Below are positions 14,491-22,225 of a stretch of DNA of 27,159 bases, piece by piece. The position numbers and the translations under genes were made by a program. Source of the stretch: JBBQQG01 sp038216175 (GTDB lineage: Bacteria; Patescibacteriota; Saccharimonadia; Saccharimonadales; OMJO01); contig JBBQQG010000013.1 of the NCBI GenBank assembly GCA_038216175.1, positions 1 to 27,159 on the forward strand, read 5' to 3'. Each line of letters opens with the position of its first letter. The first letter of the stretch is position 1. The notes beneath the pieces are model-generated. The model worked only from the letters and a program-made list of their open reading frames with translations, searched no databases and was not told the origin of the DNA.

Positions 14491-16080
14491 TTATTGAATT
14501 CGTACGGGCCTAAAAATGAACTGGTAGCTCTTTTTTAATACTACTGTCGCTTCTTCTAAGCCGAAAAGTGCTGACATGCTGATATGAACAAGCATAGTCA
14601 CACCCATAATACTGGCCAGCTTAAGACCAAGTGTAATAAATCCGCGATCAGCTTTTTCAAGTGGCAGAATCGAGATCATAATAAAAGCTGTTAAAACACT
14701 AAAGCCGGTAACTGACAATATCCTCATGCAGGCACCCCAGAATACGATGTTAAAGAACCTGGGGTCACGTATCAGCATTATGCTTAGCAAGATTATCACT
14801 TCAATTACTGCAACAATAGATTGAGCTAAGGCAAGCCCGGTAATACCATATGCTGATGGCTTAGCCAGCTGGAATACCAGGATAATGTTAAGTCCAATCG
14901 TAAACAGTGAAACAAACAGCGGTGTTCGCGTATCTTTATGGGCATAAAAATAACGAGACAGCATACTATAGACTATACGGGCAAAGATAGCTATCGATAA
15001 ATAACCGAATATTAAAGCAACGTTTGGTTCAACGTCGCCGTAGAGCAACCTAGCCAGATAGCCTCGGCAGAAATATGCTAAAACTGTTACCGGCATTGCA
15101 ATCCAGATCATTATCCTAAGAATATGTAAAAAATCTCGGTTAAATAAATCGGGACGTTTTTGAGATAATCTGGCCGTAAGCCTCGGAAAAGCGGCTGTTG
15201 CGATCGATGTACCGAGTAGCATAATCGGCACATTTTGAAGTGTTGTCGCATAGTTATAGTAACTGACTGGGCCGTCACCTAAGAATTTTGCCCGATTTGT
15301 TTCAACAATACTGTTGATTGAATCTACCCCTTGGTCAATCGATCTAGCCGGCAATTGACGCAGGATTAACTTAAAGTCCCCCGAGTGAAAATTAATCTTC
15401 GGCTTATACTTGAACTTGAGCCCCCATAGCCCTAGTCCTGCTACAAGTAGCTGGAGCAGTGCTCCAATTACTGCACCTACACCAAGACCGACAATACCGA
15501 GATTATGTTTGAATAAATAAACGCTGGCGATTATCGCTGTGTTATAAAAAAGTGGAGCAATTGCAAAGAAAAAGAATCGCCCGAACGACTGTTGTACGCT
15601 TGTTAATATTCCTGAAAGCGTAAATAGCAGTGGATTTAGCGCAACAATCCGCATAATCATGGTCGCATCGTGGAGCTGGGATGGAGATAATTTAGGCGCC
15701 ACAATATTATGTAGAAGCGGCTCGGCAAAAATAAATATCACGACAGCTACTACCGACATTACAATCGCCAACAGATTCAGCAGGCTGCTGGTAAGTTCCC
15801 AGACTCCTGCCCGATCATTGTTATGTAGCCTATCGGCAAGCACTGGCATAAATGCCACACCTAAAGCACCGGCTGCTATGGTTAAGAAAAAGAAGTCTGG
15901 TATCTGAAAAGCAGCAAAAAAAGCATCGGTACTACCAGGATTTACCTGTGTAAAATTGGTACTAACTAAACGGTTTCTGAAAAAACCAAGCAGCTGGCCA
16001 AGTAAAGCCACACCGATTAAGAGAGTAGCCGCACTGCCGAAGCTTATGCGTTTATTAGCACGCGATAGTAAACGATTCAC
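14491..16080 (-). CDS. murJ: lipid II flippase MurJ (MviN family)
   Basis: MurJ moves lipid II across the cytoplasmic membrane for peptidoglycan synthesis. The 529-residue protein has about 14 hydrophobic spans. The family pattern is seen near the start (GQLLGFFRNRLVSTNFT, then GSTDAFFAAFQIPDFF) and in the middle (PRLTARLSQ and SRYFYAHKDTRTPL). The start is GTG at 16080. No SD is present; a TATAAT box ends 8 nt before it, so leaderless translation from GTG is suggested. It lies 45 nt after ftsH. Confidence 0.93.
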   Translation of the reverse strand: MNRLLSRANKRISFGSAATLLIGVALLGQLLGFFRNRLVSTNFTQVNPGSTDAFFAAFQIPDFFFLTIAAGALGVAFMPVLADRLHNNDRAGVWELTSSLLNLLAIVMSVVAVVIFIFAEPLLHNIVAPKLSPSQLHDATMIMRIVALNPLLFTLSGILTSVQQSFGRFFFFAIAPLFYNTAIIASVYLFKHNLGIVGLGVGAVIGALLQLLVAGLGLWGLKFKYKPKINFHSGDFKLILRQLPARSIDQGVDSINSIVETNRAKFLGDGPVSYYNYATTLQNVPIMLLGTSIATAAFPRLTARLSQKRPDLFNRDFLHILRIMIWIAMPVTVLAYFCRGYLARLLYGDVEPNVALIFGYLSIAIFARIVYSMLSRYFYAHKDTRTPLFVSLFTIGLNIILVFQLAKPSAYGITGLALAQSIVAVIEVIILLSIMLIRDPRFFNIVFWGACMRILSVTGFSVLTAFIMISILPLEKADRGFITLGLKLASIMGVTMLVHISMSALFGLEEATVVLKKSYQFIFRPVRIQ

Positions 16081-16088
16081 TTCGAACT

Positions 16089-16094
16089 ATTATA
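16089..16094 (-). promoter_or_regulatory. -10 box close to the murJ GTG start
   Basis: TATAAT on the minus strand, 8 nt before GTG 16080, in the 45-nt gap after ftsH. The predicted start of transcription is at or within 2 nt of the start codon. No convincing -35 is visible. Confidence 0.45.
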
Positions 16095-16125
16095 GGAGTA
16101 AAAAATAGATTCGAATAGATCAAAA

Positions 16126-17991
16126 TTAATAAAGTGCGGCCGCTTTTGGCATAATCGCGCCCTTTAGCACATCCAGTACTTCATCGGCTTCAACAGTTTC
16201 TTTATCCAGTAACCTTTTTTTAAGTTCTTCTAGCTTATCTTGATTCGCTTTTATTACAAGTCTTGCGCGTTTAGCGGCTTCTGTTATCAGGCTCTCTACT
16301 TCGTCGTCTATAATTTTCGCCGTTTCATCCGAGTACTGTCTTTCATGCATAACTCTCTCAAGCATTATGCCTTCTTCAACATGGAATACCTGATCGCGAA
16401 GTTTTGTGCCCATACCCTGGTTAACCACCATATCTCTAGCCAGTTCAGCTGCTTTTTGCAGGTCGTTGCCTGCACCAGTAGTAACCCGATCTGGTCCGTA
16501 GATTACTTCTTCAGCAATTCGTCCGCCTAACATACGAGCAAGCACATCTTTATAATCAATTATGCTGTGATAGCTCCTGTCTTCTGGAGGAATGAACCAA
16601 GTAACGCCACCAGTGCCGCCTCTTGGGATTATTGTGACTTTATGCACCTGATCACTGTCAGGCAATATGTGCCCGACAATCGCGTGCCCTGATTCGTGAT
16701 ATGCCGTCAGTTCTTTTTCTTTGTCGCTCATAACTTTGCTTTTACGCTCCGGCCCGATCGCGACTTTTTCAAACGCATTGGTTACGTCGCTCTGAATAAT
16801 CTCATTGCGGTTGTGCCGAGCTGCTAGAATAGCAGCTTCATTTGTTATATTGGCTAAATCAGCACCAGATGATCCGGCAGTCTTAGCTGCCAGCGCGTCA
16901 AGATCAACGTCTTTAGAAACAGGCTTTTTAGAAAAATGAACTTTTAGTATTGCTTCACGGTCTTTTCTGTCAGGCAGGCCAATATCGACTCGCCTATCAA
17001 ATCGACCTGGTCTTAATAGCGCTGGATCAAGCACGTCGGCCCGGTTGGTAGCAGACAGCACAATAACATTCGTTCCTTGTTCGAATCCGTCCATTTCTAC
17101 TAGAATCTGGTTTAGAGTCTGCTCCCTTTCGTCGTGACCGCCGCCCATACCACTGCCACGCCTACGTCCGACAGCATCAATTTCATCTACGAAGATAATA
17201 CAAGGAGCATTTTTCTTTGCTTTTGCGAAAAGGTCTCTGACTCTCGAAGCTCCGACACCAACGAACATTTCAACGAATTCAGAACCGGAAATACTAAAAA
17301 ATGGAACGTCTGCTTCACCGGCTACTGCTCTAGCCATCAACGTCTTACCAGTACCGGGTGGACCGACAAGTAGCACACCTTTTGGAATTTTCGCTCCTAC
17401 TGATTCGAACTTTTTAGGAAACTTTAGAAATTCTACGACTTCTTGAAGGTCTTGCTTGGCTTCTTCGCTACCGGCGACAGTGGCAAATGTAACTTTATCT
17501 TTTTCGTTACCATAAAGTCTGGCCTTGCTTTTTCCGAAACTTAGCGCTTGGTTACCCTGCCCCTGAGCACTCCTAAGCATGAAGAAAAGTACAAAACTAA
17601 TGATTACTACCGGCAAGATTCCGGCTCCAATATTCAGCCAGGTTGATGCAGTCGTTGATTCTGGCTGGTAATCAACAGTAACTTTCGAGTAATCTACACC
17701 TTCTTCTTTTAAACTTACTTGGTTATTTATAAACGATTTAATCGTCGGTTTGGAATCGCCTTTCTTGGTAATCTCAAGTCCGCCACCTTTTGCAGTTATT
17801 TTAGAATACTGCCCCTGGTTGGCTCGTTTAACGACATCTGATAAAGATACATTATCTAGCGGAGTTGAGCGGTTATACGATGCAAAGATTGCTAGACCGA
17901 ATAATACTAGAAGAATCATAAAGCCAATATTCTTTATGTTCTTCTTTTTCGGGTTTCCACCTTGCCCTAAACGAAATGGTTTCTTGTCCAT
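16126..17991 (-). CDS. ftsH: ATP-dependent zinc metalloprotease FtsH
   Basis: Membrane-bound AAA+ protease that degrades misfolded membrane and short-lived proteins. Counting from ATG 17991 (621 aa), spans lie at about 22-39 and 120-140, with a small extracytoplasmic domain between them. The AAA domain has Walker A GPPGTGKT (210-217), Walker B FVDEID (about 267-272) and the second region of homology RPGRFDRR (about 327-334). The zinc site is HESGH (432-436), with Asp 509 in GAGNDLQ as the likely third ligand. A GTG two codons upstream is possible, but AGGTG lies before the ATG. Two TATAAT boxes lie upstream (18000-18005 and 18014-18019). The tilS-ftsH order is common in bacteria. Confidence 0.97.
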   Translation of the reverse strand: MDKKPFRLGQGGNPKKKNIKNIGFMILLVLFGLAIFASYNRSTPLDNVSLSDVVKRANQGQYSKITAKGGGLEITKKGDSKPTIKSFINNQVSLKEEGVDYSKVTVDYQPESTTASTWLNIGAGILPVVIISFVLFFMLRSAQGQGNQALSFGKSKARLYGNEKDKVTFATVAGSEEAKQDLQEVVEFLKFPKKFESVGAKIPKGVLLVGPPGTGKTLMARAVAGEADVPFFSISGSEFVEMFVGVGASRVRDLFAKAKKNAPCIIFVDEIDAVGRRRGSGMGGGHDEREQTLNQILVEMDGFEQGTNVIVLSATNRADVLDPALLRPGRFDRRVDIGLPDRKDREAILKVHFSKKPVSKDVDLDALAAKTAGSSGADLANITNEAAILAARHNRNEIIQSDVTNAFEKVAIGPERKSKVMSDKEKELTAYHESGHAIVGHILPDSDQVHKVTIIPRGGTGGVTWFIPPEDRSYHSIIDYKDVLARMLGGRIAEEVIYGPDRVTTGAGNDLQKAAELARDMVVNQGMGTKLRDQVFHVEEGIMLERVMHERQYSDETAKIIDDEVESLITEAAKRARLVIKANQDKLEELKKRLLDKETVEADEVLDVLKGAIMPKAAALY

Positions 17992-17999
17992 AGACACCT

Positions 18000-18019
18000 A
18001 TTATACAGAGCCGATTATA
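18000..18019 (-). promoter_or_regulatory. two TATAAT boxes upstream of ftsH
   Basis: TATAAT occurs on the minus strand at 18005-18000 and 18019-18014, in the short gap between tilS and ftsH. The nearer one is 8 nt before ATG 17991 and would give a leaderless message. The farther one would give a leader of about 15 nt carrying AGGTG. No clear -35 is seen for either. Confidence 0.45.
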
Positions 18020-18025
18020 ACTTTA

Positions 18026-18913
18026 CTAGCGGTCTCGACGTTCGAGTGCCAAACTTTGCTTTGATACTCTTATTAAATACAGCTTGTTAACATCGGTAGA
18101 TTGGCCTACTGACAAAGTTTTTAACTGGACGACTAATTTTTCTATCAGCATTTTATCAAACGAACGAATGTTATTCCGTCTCAACCAATGAGCTAACAGT
18201 TCTTTGGCAACACCATGTGGCAATGATATAAACCACAATCTATCTAAAGCTGACAACAAATTCTGGACATGCAAATGCAAATCTAGAAGATTGTCTATTT
18301 CTTGATTAATTTTTTTCATATGCCCAGCGATATCGAGTAAAGTTTGTTTGCTTTTAGGATCAAGCTTGGGAATTAAATTATGTCTTACGAAGTTTCTTTT
18401 ATAATTTGTATCGAAGTTGGTATTATCTTCATGCCAAACAATAGAATTTTTTTTAGCGTAATCGATTATTTCCTGTTTTGTCAGGTGAAGCATAGGCCTA
18501 TGAATGATATAGCTCGAGCTTAGCGGCGATAACCCCCGTCTTCCTGTACCACGTAGTAATTGAAGAATCATAGTTTCGAGTAAATCATCTTTATGGTGCG
18601 CAGTAATTATCGCCCTAGCTCGGCTGCTGTTTCTGACTTTATGTAAAAAATCGTACCGCGCCCGTCTAGCTATATCTTCACTTGCCCGGTCACCTAAATT
18701 GCCCTGATCAAACACAAATGGTTGATTAAATTTACGAGCGTATTCTTGTACCAGCTTTCTATCTATGACCGAGTCCTGTCTTATGCCATGGTCAAAGTGG
18801 GCAATAATCAGTTTCAGATCTTTTTGTTTTATCAAATGGTTCAGCAGTACGATAGAATCTACACCGCCGGAAACTGCTAAAACATACGTACCTGGCTCTA
18901 CCACTATATCCAT
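18026..18913 (-). CDS. tilS: tRNA(Ile)-lysidine synthase TilS, short form
   Basis: TilS uses ATP and lysine to convert C34 of tRNA-Ile(CAU) into lysidine, so that it reads AUA. The PP-loop motif SGGVDS is at residues 15-20. HFDHGIRQDS, ITAHHKDDLLETMILQLLRGTGRRGL and an end-of-domain YKRNFVRHNLIP segment are typical of the N-terminal adenylation domain. At 295 aa it lacks most of the C-terminal domains of the 430-residue E. coli enzyme, but shorter versions exist. It starts 82 nt from a divergent gene and precedes ftsH by 34 nt. Confidence 0.94.
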   Translation of the reverse strand: MDIVVEPGTYVLAVSGGVDSIVLLNHLIKQKDLKLIIAHFDHGIRQDSVIDRKLVQEYARKFNQPFVFDQGNLGDRASEDIARRARYDFLHKVRNSSRARAIITAHHKDDLLETMILQLLRGTGRRGLSPLSSSYIIHRPMLHLTKQEIIDYAKKNSIVWHEDNTNFDTNYKRNFVRHNLIPKLDPKSKQTLLDIAGHMKKINQEIDNLLDLHLHVQNLLSALDRLWFISLPHGVAKELLAHWLRRNNIRSFDKMLIEKLVVQLKTLSVGQSTDVNKLYLIRVSKQSLALERRDR

Positions 18914-18994
18914 ACATTTATCTTAACAGTCTCTTATTCCCAGTGTGAGTATTTTACTTGCATTATTTCTTAGTTTTGATTCAAAATAATTAAT

Positions 18995-19399
18995 ATGACT
19001 GAGACAGTACAGGGAGAATCAGTACCATTTTGGTTTCAAGCAGAAGGTCAAATCTCGGTTGAGCAAATTCCGGAACTTATAGATTTCTTAGGCAGAATTA
19101 GCACCGAGGCAAGCGTTCATTACGGAGTTGGCAGCATTGAAAATTTAGATAATAACCAAGAATTTAACAAACAAGACTTTCTGAATTCCTGGGGACGTGG
19201 AGCTGGGATAATCTGGGTTAGAGTATTTGAACTGGCCAGTACTAATCCGGAATTTCCTCTAAAACCCGGATTAGCTAAAGATTATGAAATACCTAACCTA
19301 GTCGGCAATGCTGCTTCAGCAAATAAGTGGCTGGAAGAAAATAAAATAAATGGTATCGGACCGAACACCCTGAGTCTGCTAAAAAACTTAACAGAATAA
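18995..19399 (+). CDS. unknown 134-aa soluble protein
   Basis: No recognised domain. The product is mildly acidic and has no signal peptide or membrane span. It begins with TETVQGESVPFWFQAEGQ, has a central helix-like stretch around FLNSWGRGAGIIWVRVFEL, and ends with a Gly-Pro-containing segment (INGIGPNTLSLLKNL) that looks a little like a helix-hairpin-helix turn. It is divergent from tilS and convergent with the HAD gene. No SD is seen before ATG. Confidence 0.65.
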   Translation: MTETVQGESVPFWFQAEGQISVEQIPELIDFLGRISTEASVHYGVGSIENLDNNQEFNKQDFLNSWGRGAGIIWVRVFELASTNPEFPLKPGLAKDYEIPNLVGNAASANKWLEENKINGIGPNTLSLLKNLTE

Positions 19400-19404
19400 T
19401 TAAC

Positions 19405-19427
19405 TTAATAATCTGAATTATTATTAA
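19405..19427. terminator. AT-only hairpin between convergent genes
   Basis: TTAATAAT (19405-19412) and ATTATTAA (19420-19427) form an 8-bp AT stem between the stop codons of the 134-aa gene and the HAD gene. No strong T-run follows, so termination strength is doubtful. Confidence 0.25.
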
Positions 19428-20114
19428 TTATTTAAAAAGTTGAACATTGTCCAAGCTATCAACAGTTATGATATCTTCATGATTATTTTCAGATAAATTA
19501 TCGAGGTGAGGGATTTCGCCGTTTCGATTGATCAGAATTGCTCGGCACCCTAGATTTAACGCAAGTTGTGCATCAACAAATTGGTCACCAATCACTATTA
19601 CTTCGCGTGGAATAATATGAGTTCTTTCCAACCAGTCGCCAACCGAACGCTTATCAGGTTTTCGATATTCTACTTGATCGCCGGGATAAATTTCTTTGAT
19701 ACAATCAGCTAATACTGTGGCAGCAATAATAAATCTCGGACTGGCAGTACCTCGACCCTCGTGATATCTATTTGTAACAAGAAGTTGAGGGATTTCTTGC
19801 GAAGCAATTTGCTTAGCTAGATTGGTGGCGTCTTTAAATAAATGAGTGTTGAGATCACCAGCATAATAATGTTCCTGCTTTTTTAGAAAACTACTTATTA
19901 TAGTGTCCAGTTCTTCTGATGATTTTATACCAAGTATACGTTGAACTGTATCTTCTAACGATCCGTGGTAGTTATGCAACATATACTCATTCGTTGGCAT
20001 GGAGTGACCACTCTCCTCAATTACTTCACCTATAATTTGCTCAAATATTCCAAAACTATCTAGCAAAGTCCCATCTAAATCCCAAACCACACCTTTAACA
20101 TTTTCAATATTCAT
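19428..20114 (-). CDS. HAD-superfamily hydrolase
   Basis: Probable phosphatase of the haloacid dehalogenase superfamily, phosphoglycolate-phosphatase-like. Motif I is DLDGT (12-16), with the nucleophile Asp12 and acid/base Asp14. Motif II is LLVTN (T114), motif III is the Lys of YRKPDK (K152), and motif IV is GDQFVD (176-181, with D177 and D181 for magnesium). A helical cap lies between motifs I and II. Length (228 aa) is normal. Substrate is unknown. No SD precedes ATG 20114. Confidence 0.88.
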   Translation of the reverse strand: MNIENVKGVVWDLDGTLLDSFGIFEQIIGEVIEESGHSMPTNEYMLHNYHGSLEDTVQRILGIKSSEELDTIISSFLKKQEHYYAGDLNTHLFKDATNLAKQIASQEIPQLLVTNRYHEGRGTASPRFIIAATVLADCIKEIYPGDQVEYRKPDKRSVGDWLERTHIIPREVIVIGDQFVDAQLALNLGCRAILINRNGEIPHLDNLSENNHEDIITVDSLDNVQLFK

Positions 20115-20190
20115 AAACTATAGCTTATCATCTGTATATCATAAATACCGGCAAAAAAATCATGGATATTTCGCTAGTGTAGAAATAAAG

Positions 20191-20235
20191 AATGTACGGA
20201 TGCCGAAGGCGTAACTAGTAATAAATAAGTACATT
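20191..20235. repeat. nested inverted repeat upstream of the HAD gene
   Basis: AATGTAC (20191-20197) and GTACATT (20229-20235) are complementary and enclose a smaller GCC-GAA-GGC hairpin. It lies in the 169-nt gap between the HAD and pilin-like genes. No T-run follows. It might be an RNA fold or a chance structure. Confidence 0.25.
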
Positions 20236-20283
20236 GTAGCGCATTATTCGAAAAAAATTACTTAAAGTTGACCTATTTAAATA

Positions 20284-21012
20284 TCACTCAAATAATGATT
20301 TGTTTAATGGTACGAATTGATTCATAAAATTATCGATATTGATCTTAACGTCAGCTTTTAATTGAGCAATTTTTGAATCGCTATCTTTGTCTGTCCAGCT
20401 TACAAAATTGCTTCCTACTACAATCATATAAGTCTTGCCTTTGGTTGGTGTCATATAAATCACTCCGCTTGAAGTTTCGTCACCCGGCGTGGCTTTAAAG
20501 AAACTTACATTGCTAAAACTTACCGTCTCAAAACTACAATTAGTATCTGTATACTGACCCGATCTAGCGGTAAACGCATTGTTATTTTTTTGATAGTCGC
20601 AAAATGCTGGTGCATTGAAAGCGCGGTTATAATAAAAACCGTCAGTTTTATTTACAGAAAGTCTTAAATCTTCTACTTTAAATTCTTTGACTACTGCGTC
20701 AAGATTTGTACTATATATATCCGGCTTATTTTCAGTAATCGGATCCGTGGTTTTTGGAAAGTTAATCGTCAATGTACCAACTTTAAGTTCCTTTAGTCCT
20801 TCTGGTGACTTTGAATCTATTTTTGTTTGTACAGATGGAATTGCTTTAGTTGTAGAGTTTGATATAGACGAGTTACTGTTTACATTAGCCTTTTTTATTT
20901 TTTTAAAAATCATTAATCCCACAATACCAATGAGTAACACTATTGCAACAATTAATATTCCTTCTATAATTCCGAAACCTTGGTCGTATTTATTTAGTTT
21001 TTTCATATGCAT
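20284..21012 (-). CDS. type IV pilin-like protein (242 aa)
   Basis: The N-terminus fits a class III signal (prepilin) peptide: a short basic leader, then a Gly|Phe junction at residues 12/13, Glu17 at position +5 of the mature chain, and a following 20-residue hydrophobic helix. A prepilin peptidase would cut after Gly12. The rest is a Ser/Asn-rich linker (about 42-62) and a globular domain with two Cys about 41 residues apart (FCDYQ and TNCSF) that may form a disulfide. It could be a minor pilin or pseudopilin; other pilus genes are not in the window. The second ATG at 21006 is an equal start candidate. It is one of the few genes here ending in TGA. Confidence 0.68.
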   Translation of the reverse strand: MHMKKLNKYDQGFGIIEGILIVAIVLLIGIVGLMIFKKIKKANVNSNSSISNSTTKAIPSVQTKIDSKSPEGLKELKVGTLTINFPKTTDPITENKPDIYSTNLDAVVKEFKVEDLRLSVNKTDGFYYNRAFNAPAFCDYQKNNNAFTARSGQYTDTNCSFETVSFSNVSFFKATPGDETSSGVIYMTPTKGKTYMIVVGSNFVSWTDKDSDSKIAQLKADVKINIDNFMNQFVPLNKSLFE

Positions 21013-21076
21013 TAAGCATAAGCTTTACAAGGGTTATATACAATATACGGATCTAATTCATCTAAATCTGGTAGAC

Positions 21077-21169
21077 ATGAGTTGGTCGAAATGGAACCAA
21101 CTTAAGCAAGAACTGGTAGGTATGTGGGAGATAGTGAGTGAAGTGAGGAAAAAAGACTTTACTAAGTAA
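21077..21169 (+). CDS. candidate 30-aa amphipathic microprotein
   Basis: ATG 21077 to TAA 21169. The peptide is Trp- and Lys-rich (MSWSKWNQLKQELVGMW at the start, KKDFTK at the end) and would form one amphipathic helix. It lies between two minus-strand genes. The SD is weak (GGTAG, 4 nt before ATG). It may be the remnant of a longer gene or a chance frame. Confidence 0.3.
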   Translation: MSWSKWNQLKQELVGMWEIVSEVRKKDFTK

Positions 21170-21185
21170 GAAAATAGTCTGGTAG

Positions 21186-21476
21186 CTACTCTACTCTAGT
21201 ATCTCTGAAGAGAAGAACAGTGTGAAGAACTCCTTGACCAGGTTCTGTAAAAAGAGACTTGCCCTCATAAGCTAGACTAGGAGCATCATTCCTTCTGGTT
21301 TTAGAGTCGTGTAGCATACCTTTAATATCTAAAAGATTCATTATGTAGGCCGCATCTCTAGAAGTGGTGCTTTCAATTGTTACGAATCTATCATCCTCAT
21401 TTTCATGAGGTTTAGAAACATCTGCTAAACTTTTTAGAACTTCATTCTGTAAAACTTCAAATCCTTTGATGTCCAT
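21186..21476 (-). CDS. unknown 96-aa protein
   Basis: A clear SD (AAGGAG) lies 5 nt before ATG 21476, which supports translation. The product is soluble and has no recognised family. It reads as helix (MDIKGFEVLQNEVLKSLADV), then an acidic loop, then a segment IESTTSRDAAYIMNLLDIKGML, and ends with a beta-like stretch TVLLFRDTRVE. It sits just downstream of the tRNA-Met terminator region on the same strand. Confidence 0.7.
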   Translation of the reverse strand: MDIKGFEVLQNEVLKSLADVSKPHENEDDRFVTIESTTSRDAAYIMNLLDIKGMLHDSKTRRNDAPSLAYEGKSLFTEPGQGVLHTVLLFRDTRVE

Positions 21477-21535
21477 ATAACTCCTTAATTAAAACAAATT
21501 ATATCACTATAATCGAGATATAGCAAGTATTCACA

Positions 21536-21562
21536 CAAAAAGACCTCCTTTTATGGAGGTCT
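21536..21562 (-). terminator. intrinsic terminator of tRNA-Met
   Basis: AGACCTCC pairs with GGAGGTCT (21541-21562, 6-nt loop). On the minus strand the stem is followed by TTTTT. It begins 14 nt after the CCA end of the tRNA. Confidence 0.92.
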
Positions 21563-21576
21563 AAGCATAAGCTCTT

Positions 21577-21653
21577 TGGTAGCGGCGACTGGAATTGAAC
21601 CAGTGACCTCAGGCTTATGAGTCCTGCGCTCTAACCATCTGAGCTACGCCGCC
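21577..21653 (-). tRNA. tRNA-Met (CAT), elongator type
   Basis: A full cloverleaf is seen. The acceptor stem GGCGGCG pairs with CGCCGCT (G1-U72 wobble), the D stem is GCTC/GAGC, the T stem is ACTGG/CCAGT, A73 is followed by an encoded CCA, and the anticodon is CAT. The anticodon stem has one mismatch, A31 with G39. The sequence resembles Bacillus elongator tRNA-Met more than tRNA-Ile2, but a CAT anticodon could also belong to the lysidine-modified tRNA-Ile; TilS is encoded nearby. A TATAAT box (21667-21662) lies 8 nt upstream. Confidence 0.93.
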
Positions 21654-21661
21654 ATAATTAA

Positions 21662-21667
21662 ATTATA
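21662..21667 (-). promoter_or_regulatory. -10 box of tRNA-Met
   Basis: TATAAT on the minus strand, ending 8 nt before the first base of the tRNA. No good -35 is seen 17 nt upstream. Confidence 0.5.
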
Positions 21668-21770
21668 GTTTAATTGTTAGTAAATCTATATATAAATACA
21701 TTTACAAAGACAGAGGTGAATATATCATAGTTAAACTGTAATGACCATTTTCAACCAAAATAACACAAGC

Positions 21771-21799
21771 TTGTTGTTTTTCAAAAAAAGGTCTATATT
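21771..21799 (+). promoter_or_regulatory. candidate promoter of a short plus-strand RNA
   Basis: TTGTTG (21771-21776), 17-nt spacer, TATATT (21794-21799). The predicted start near 21806 is followed within about 60 nt by a terminator hairpin, so the transcript would be a short RNA. Confidence 0.4.
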
Positions 21800-21805
21800 G
21801 TTATC

Positions 21806-21864
21806 AAAGAAACACGCTCAAAAACAGGAGCTTCCCCTTTTATTAGAGGAAGCTCTGTTTTTTT
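21806..21864 (+). ncRNA. candidate short non-coding RNA
   Basis: Bounded by a promoter-like pair (21771-21799) and the terminator hairpin ending in an 8-T run. About 59 nt, of which roughly half is terminator. No start codon is seen in it. It may simply be a terminated stub; support is positional only. Confidence 0.25.
21825..21864. terminator. bidirectional intrinsic terminator
   Basis: The left arm ACAGGAGCTTCC (21824-21835) pairs with GGAAGCTCTGT (21848-21858) with one bulged G. It is preceded by an A-run and followed by eight T on the plus strand, and equally ends in TTTTT on the minus strand. On the minus strand it lies directly after the 30-codon microprotein gene. Confidence 0.88.
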
Positions 21865-21865
21865 G

Positions 21866-21958
21866 TTAGCTTTTTACGACTACACGCCGTTTATAACTTG
21901 CTATCAATTTTGTACCAGAACGTTTTGACGTTCTAGGCAATATGTCTTGTATTAACAT
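21866..21958 (-). CDS. candidate 30-aa basic microprotein with its own terminator
   Basis: ATG 21958 to TAA 21866 encodes 30 residues that are strongly basic in the second half (TSKRSGTK, then YKRRVVVKS). AAGGA lies about 7 nt before ATG, and an intrinsic terminator begins 2 nt after the stop. SD, compact frame and terminator together look like a complete small gene. I do not recognise the peptide. It is not like ribosomal protein bL36 or bTHx. It might bind RNA or the ribosome, or be a leader peptide. A perfect 8-bp dyad lies at 22008-22034 upstream. Confidence 0.5.
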   Translation of the reverse strand: MLIQDILPRTSKRSGTKLIASYKRRVVVKS

Positions 21959-22007
21959 TATTTTTCCTTTTTGTTAAAGTTCATTTATGATCGGGTCTAG
22001 CAATAGG

Positions 22008-22034
22008 ATATTTGCGTCTGAAGTCGGCAAATAT
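22008..22034. repeat. perfect dyad upstream of the 30-aa gene
   Basis: ATATTTGC (22008-22015) and GCAAATAT (22027-22034) with an 11-nt loop, 50 nt upstream of ATG 21958 on the minus strand. It may be an operator or leader hairpin. The rest of the gap up to 22225 is AT-rich and holds nothing else I can support. Confidence 0.35.
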
Positions 22035-22225
22035 TCATATAAAAGCTCATTAGTAAAATTAATTAAGCTCACTAAATGTATAACCTTTCTGAATAAATAA
22101 TTTAAGGCCCACTAGTAAAACGAATGTAAATTATTCTGTCTTTAAATTTTATTGTTTATTTTGTCATGACAACACTAAATATTATACATGGATTTGCTAT
22201 TTTGTCAATTTACTTATGTTTTAAT

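Noticed and set aside
21660..22225. CRISPR array, riboswitch or origin in the 570-nt gap
   Set aside because: No regular repeats, no known riboswitch core and no DnaA-box cluster were seen. Only the small gene, dyad and terminator described are supported.
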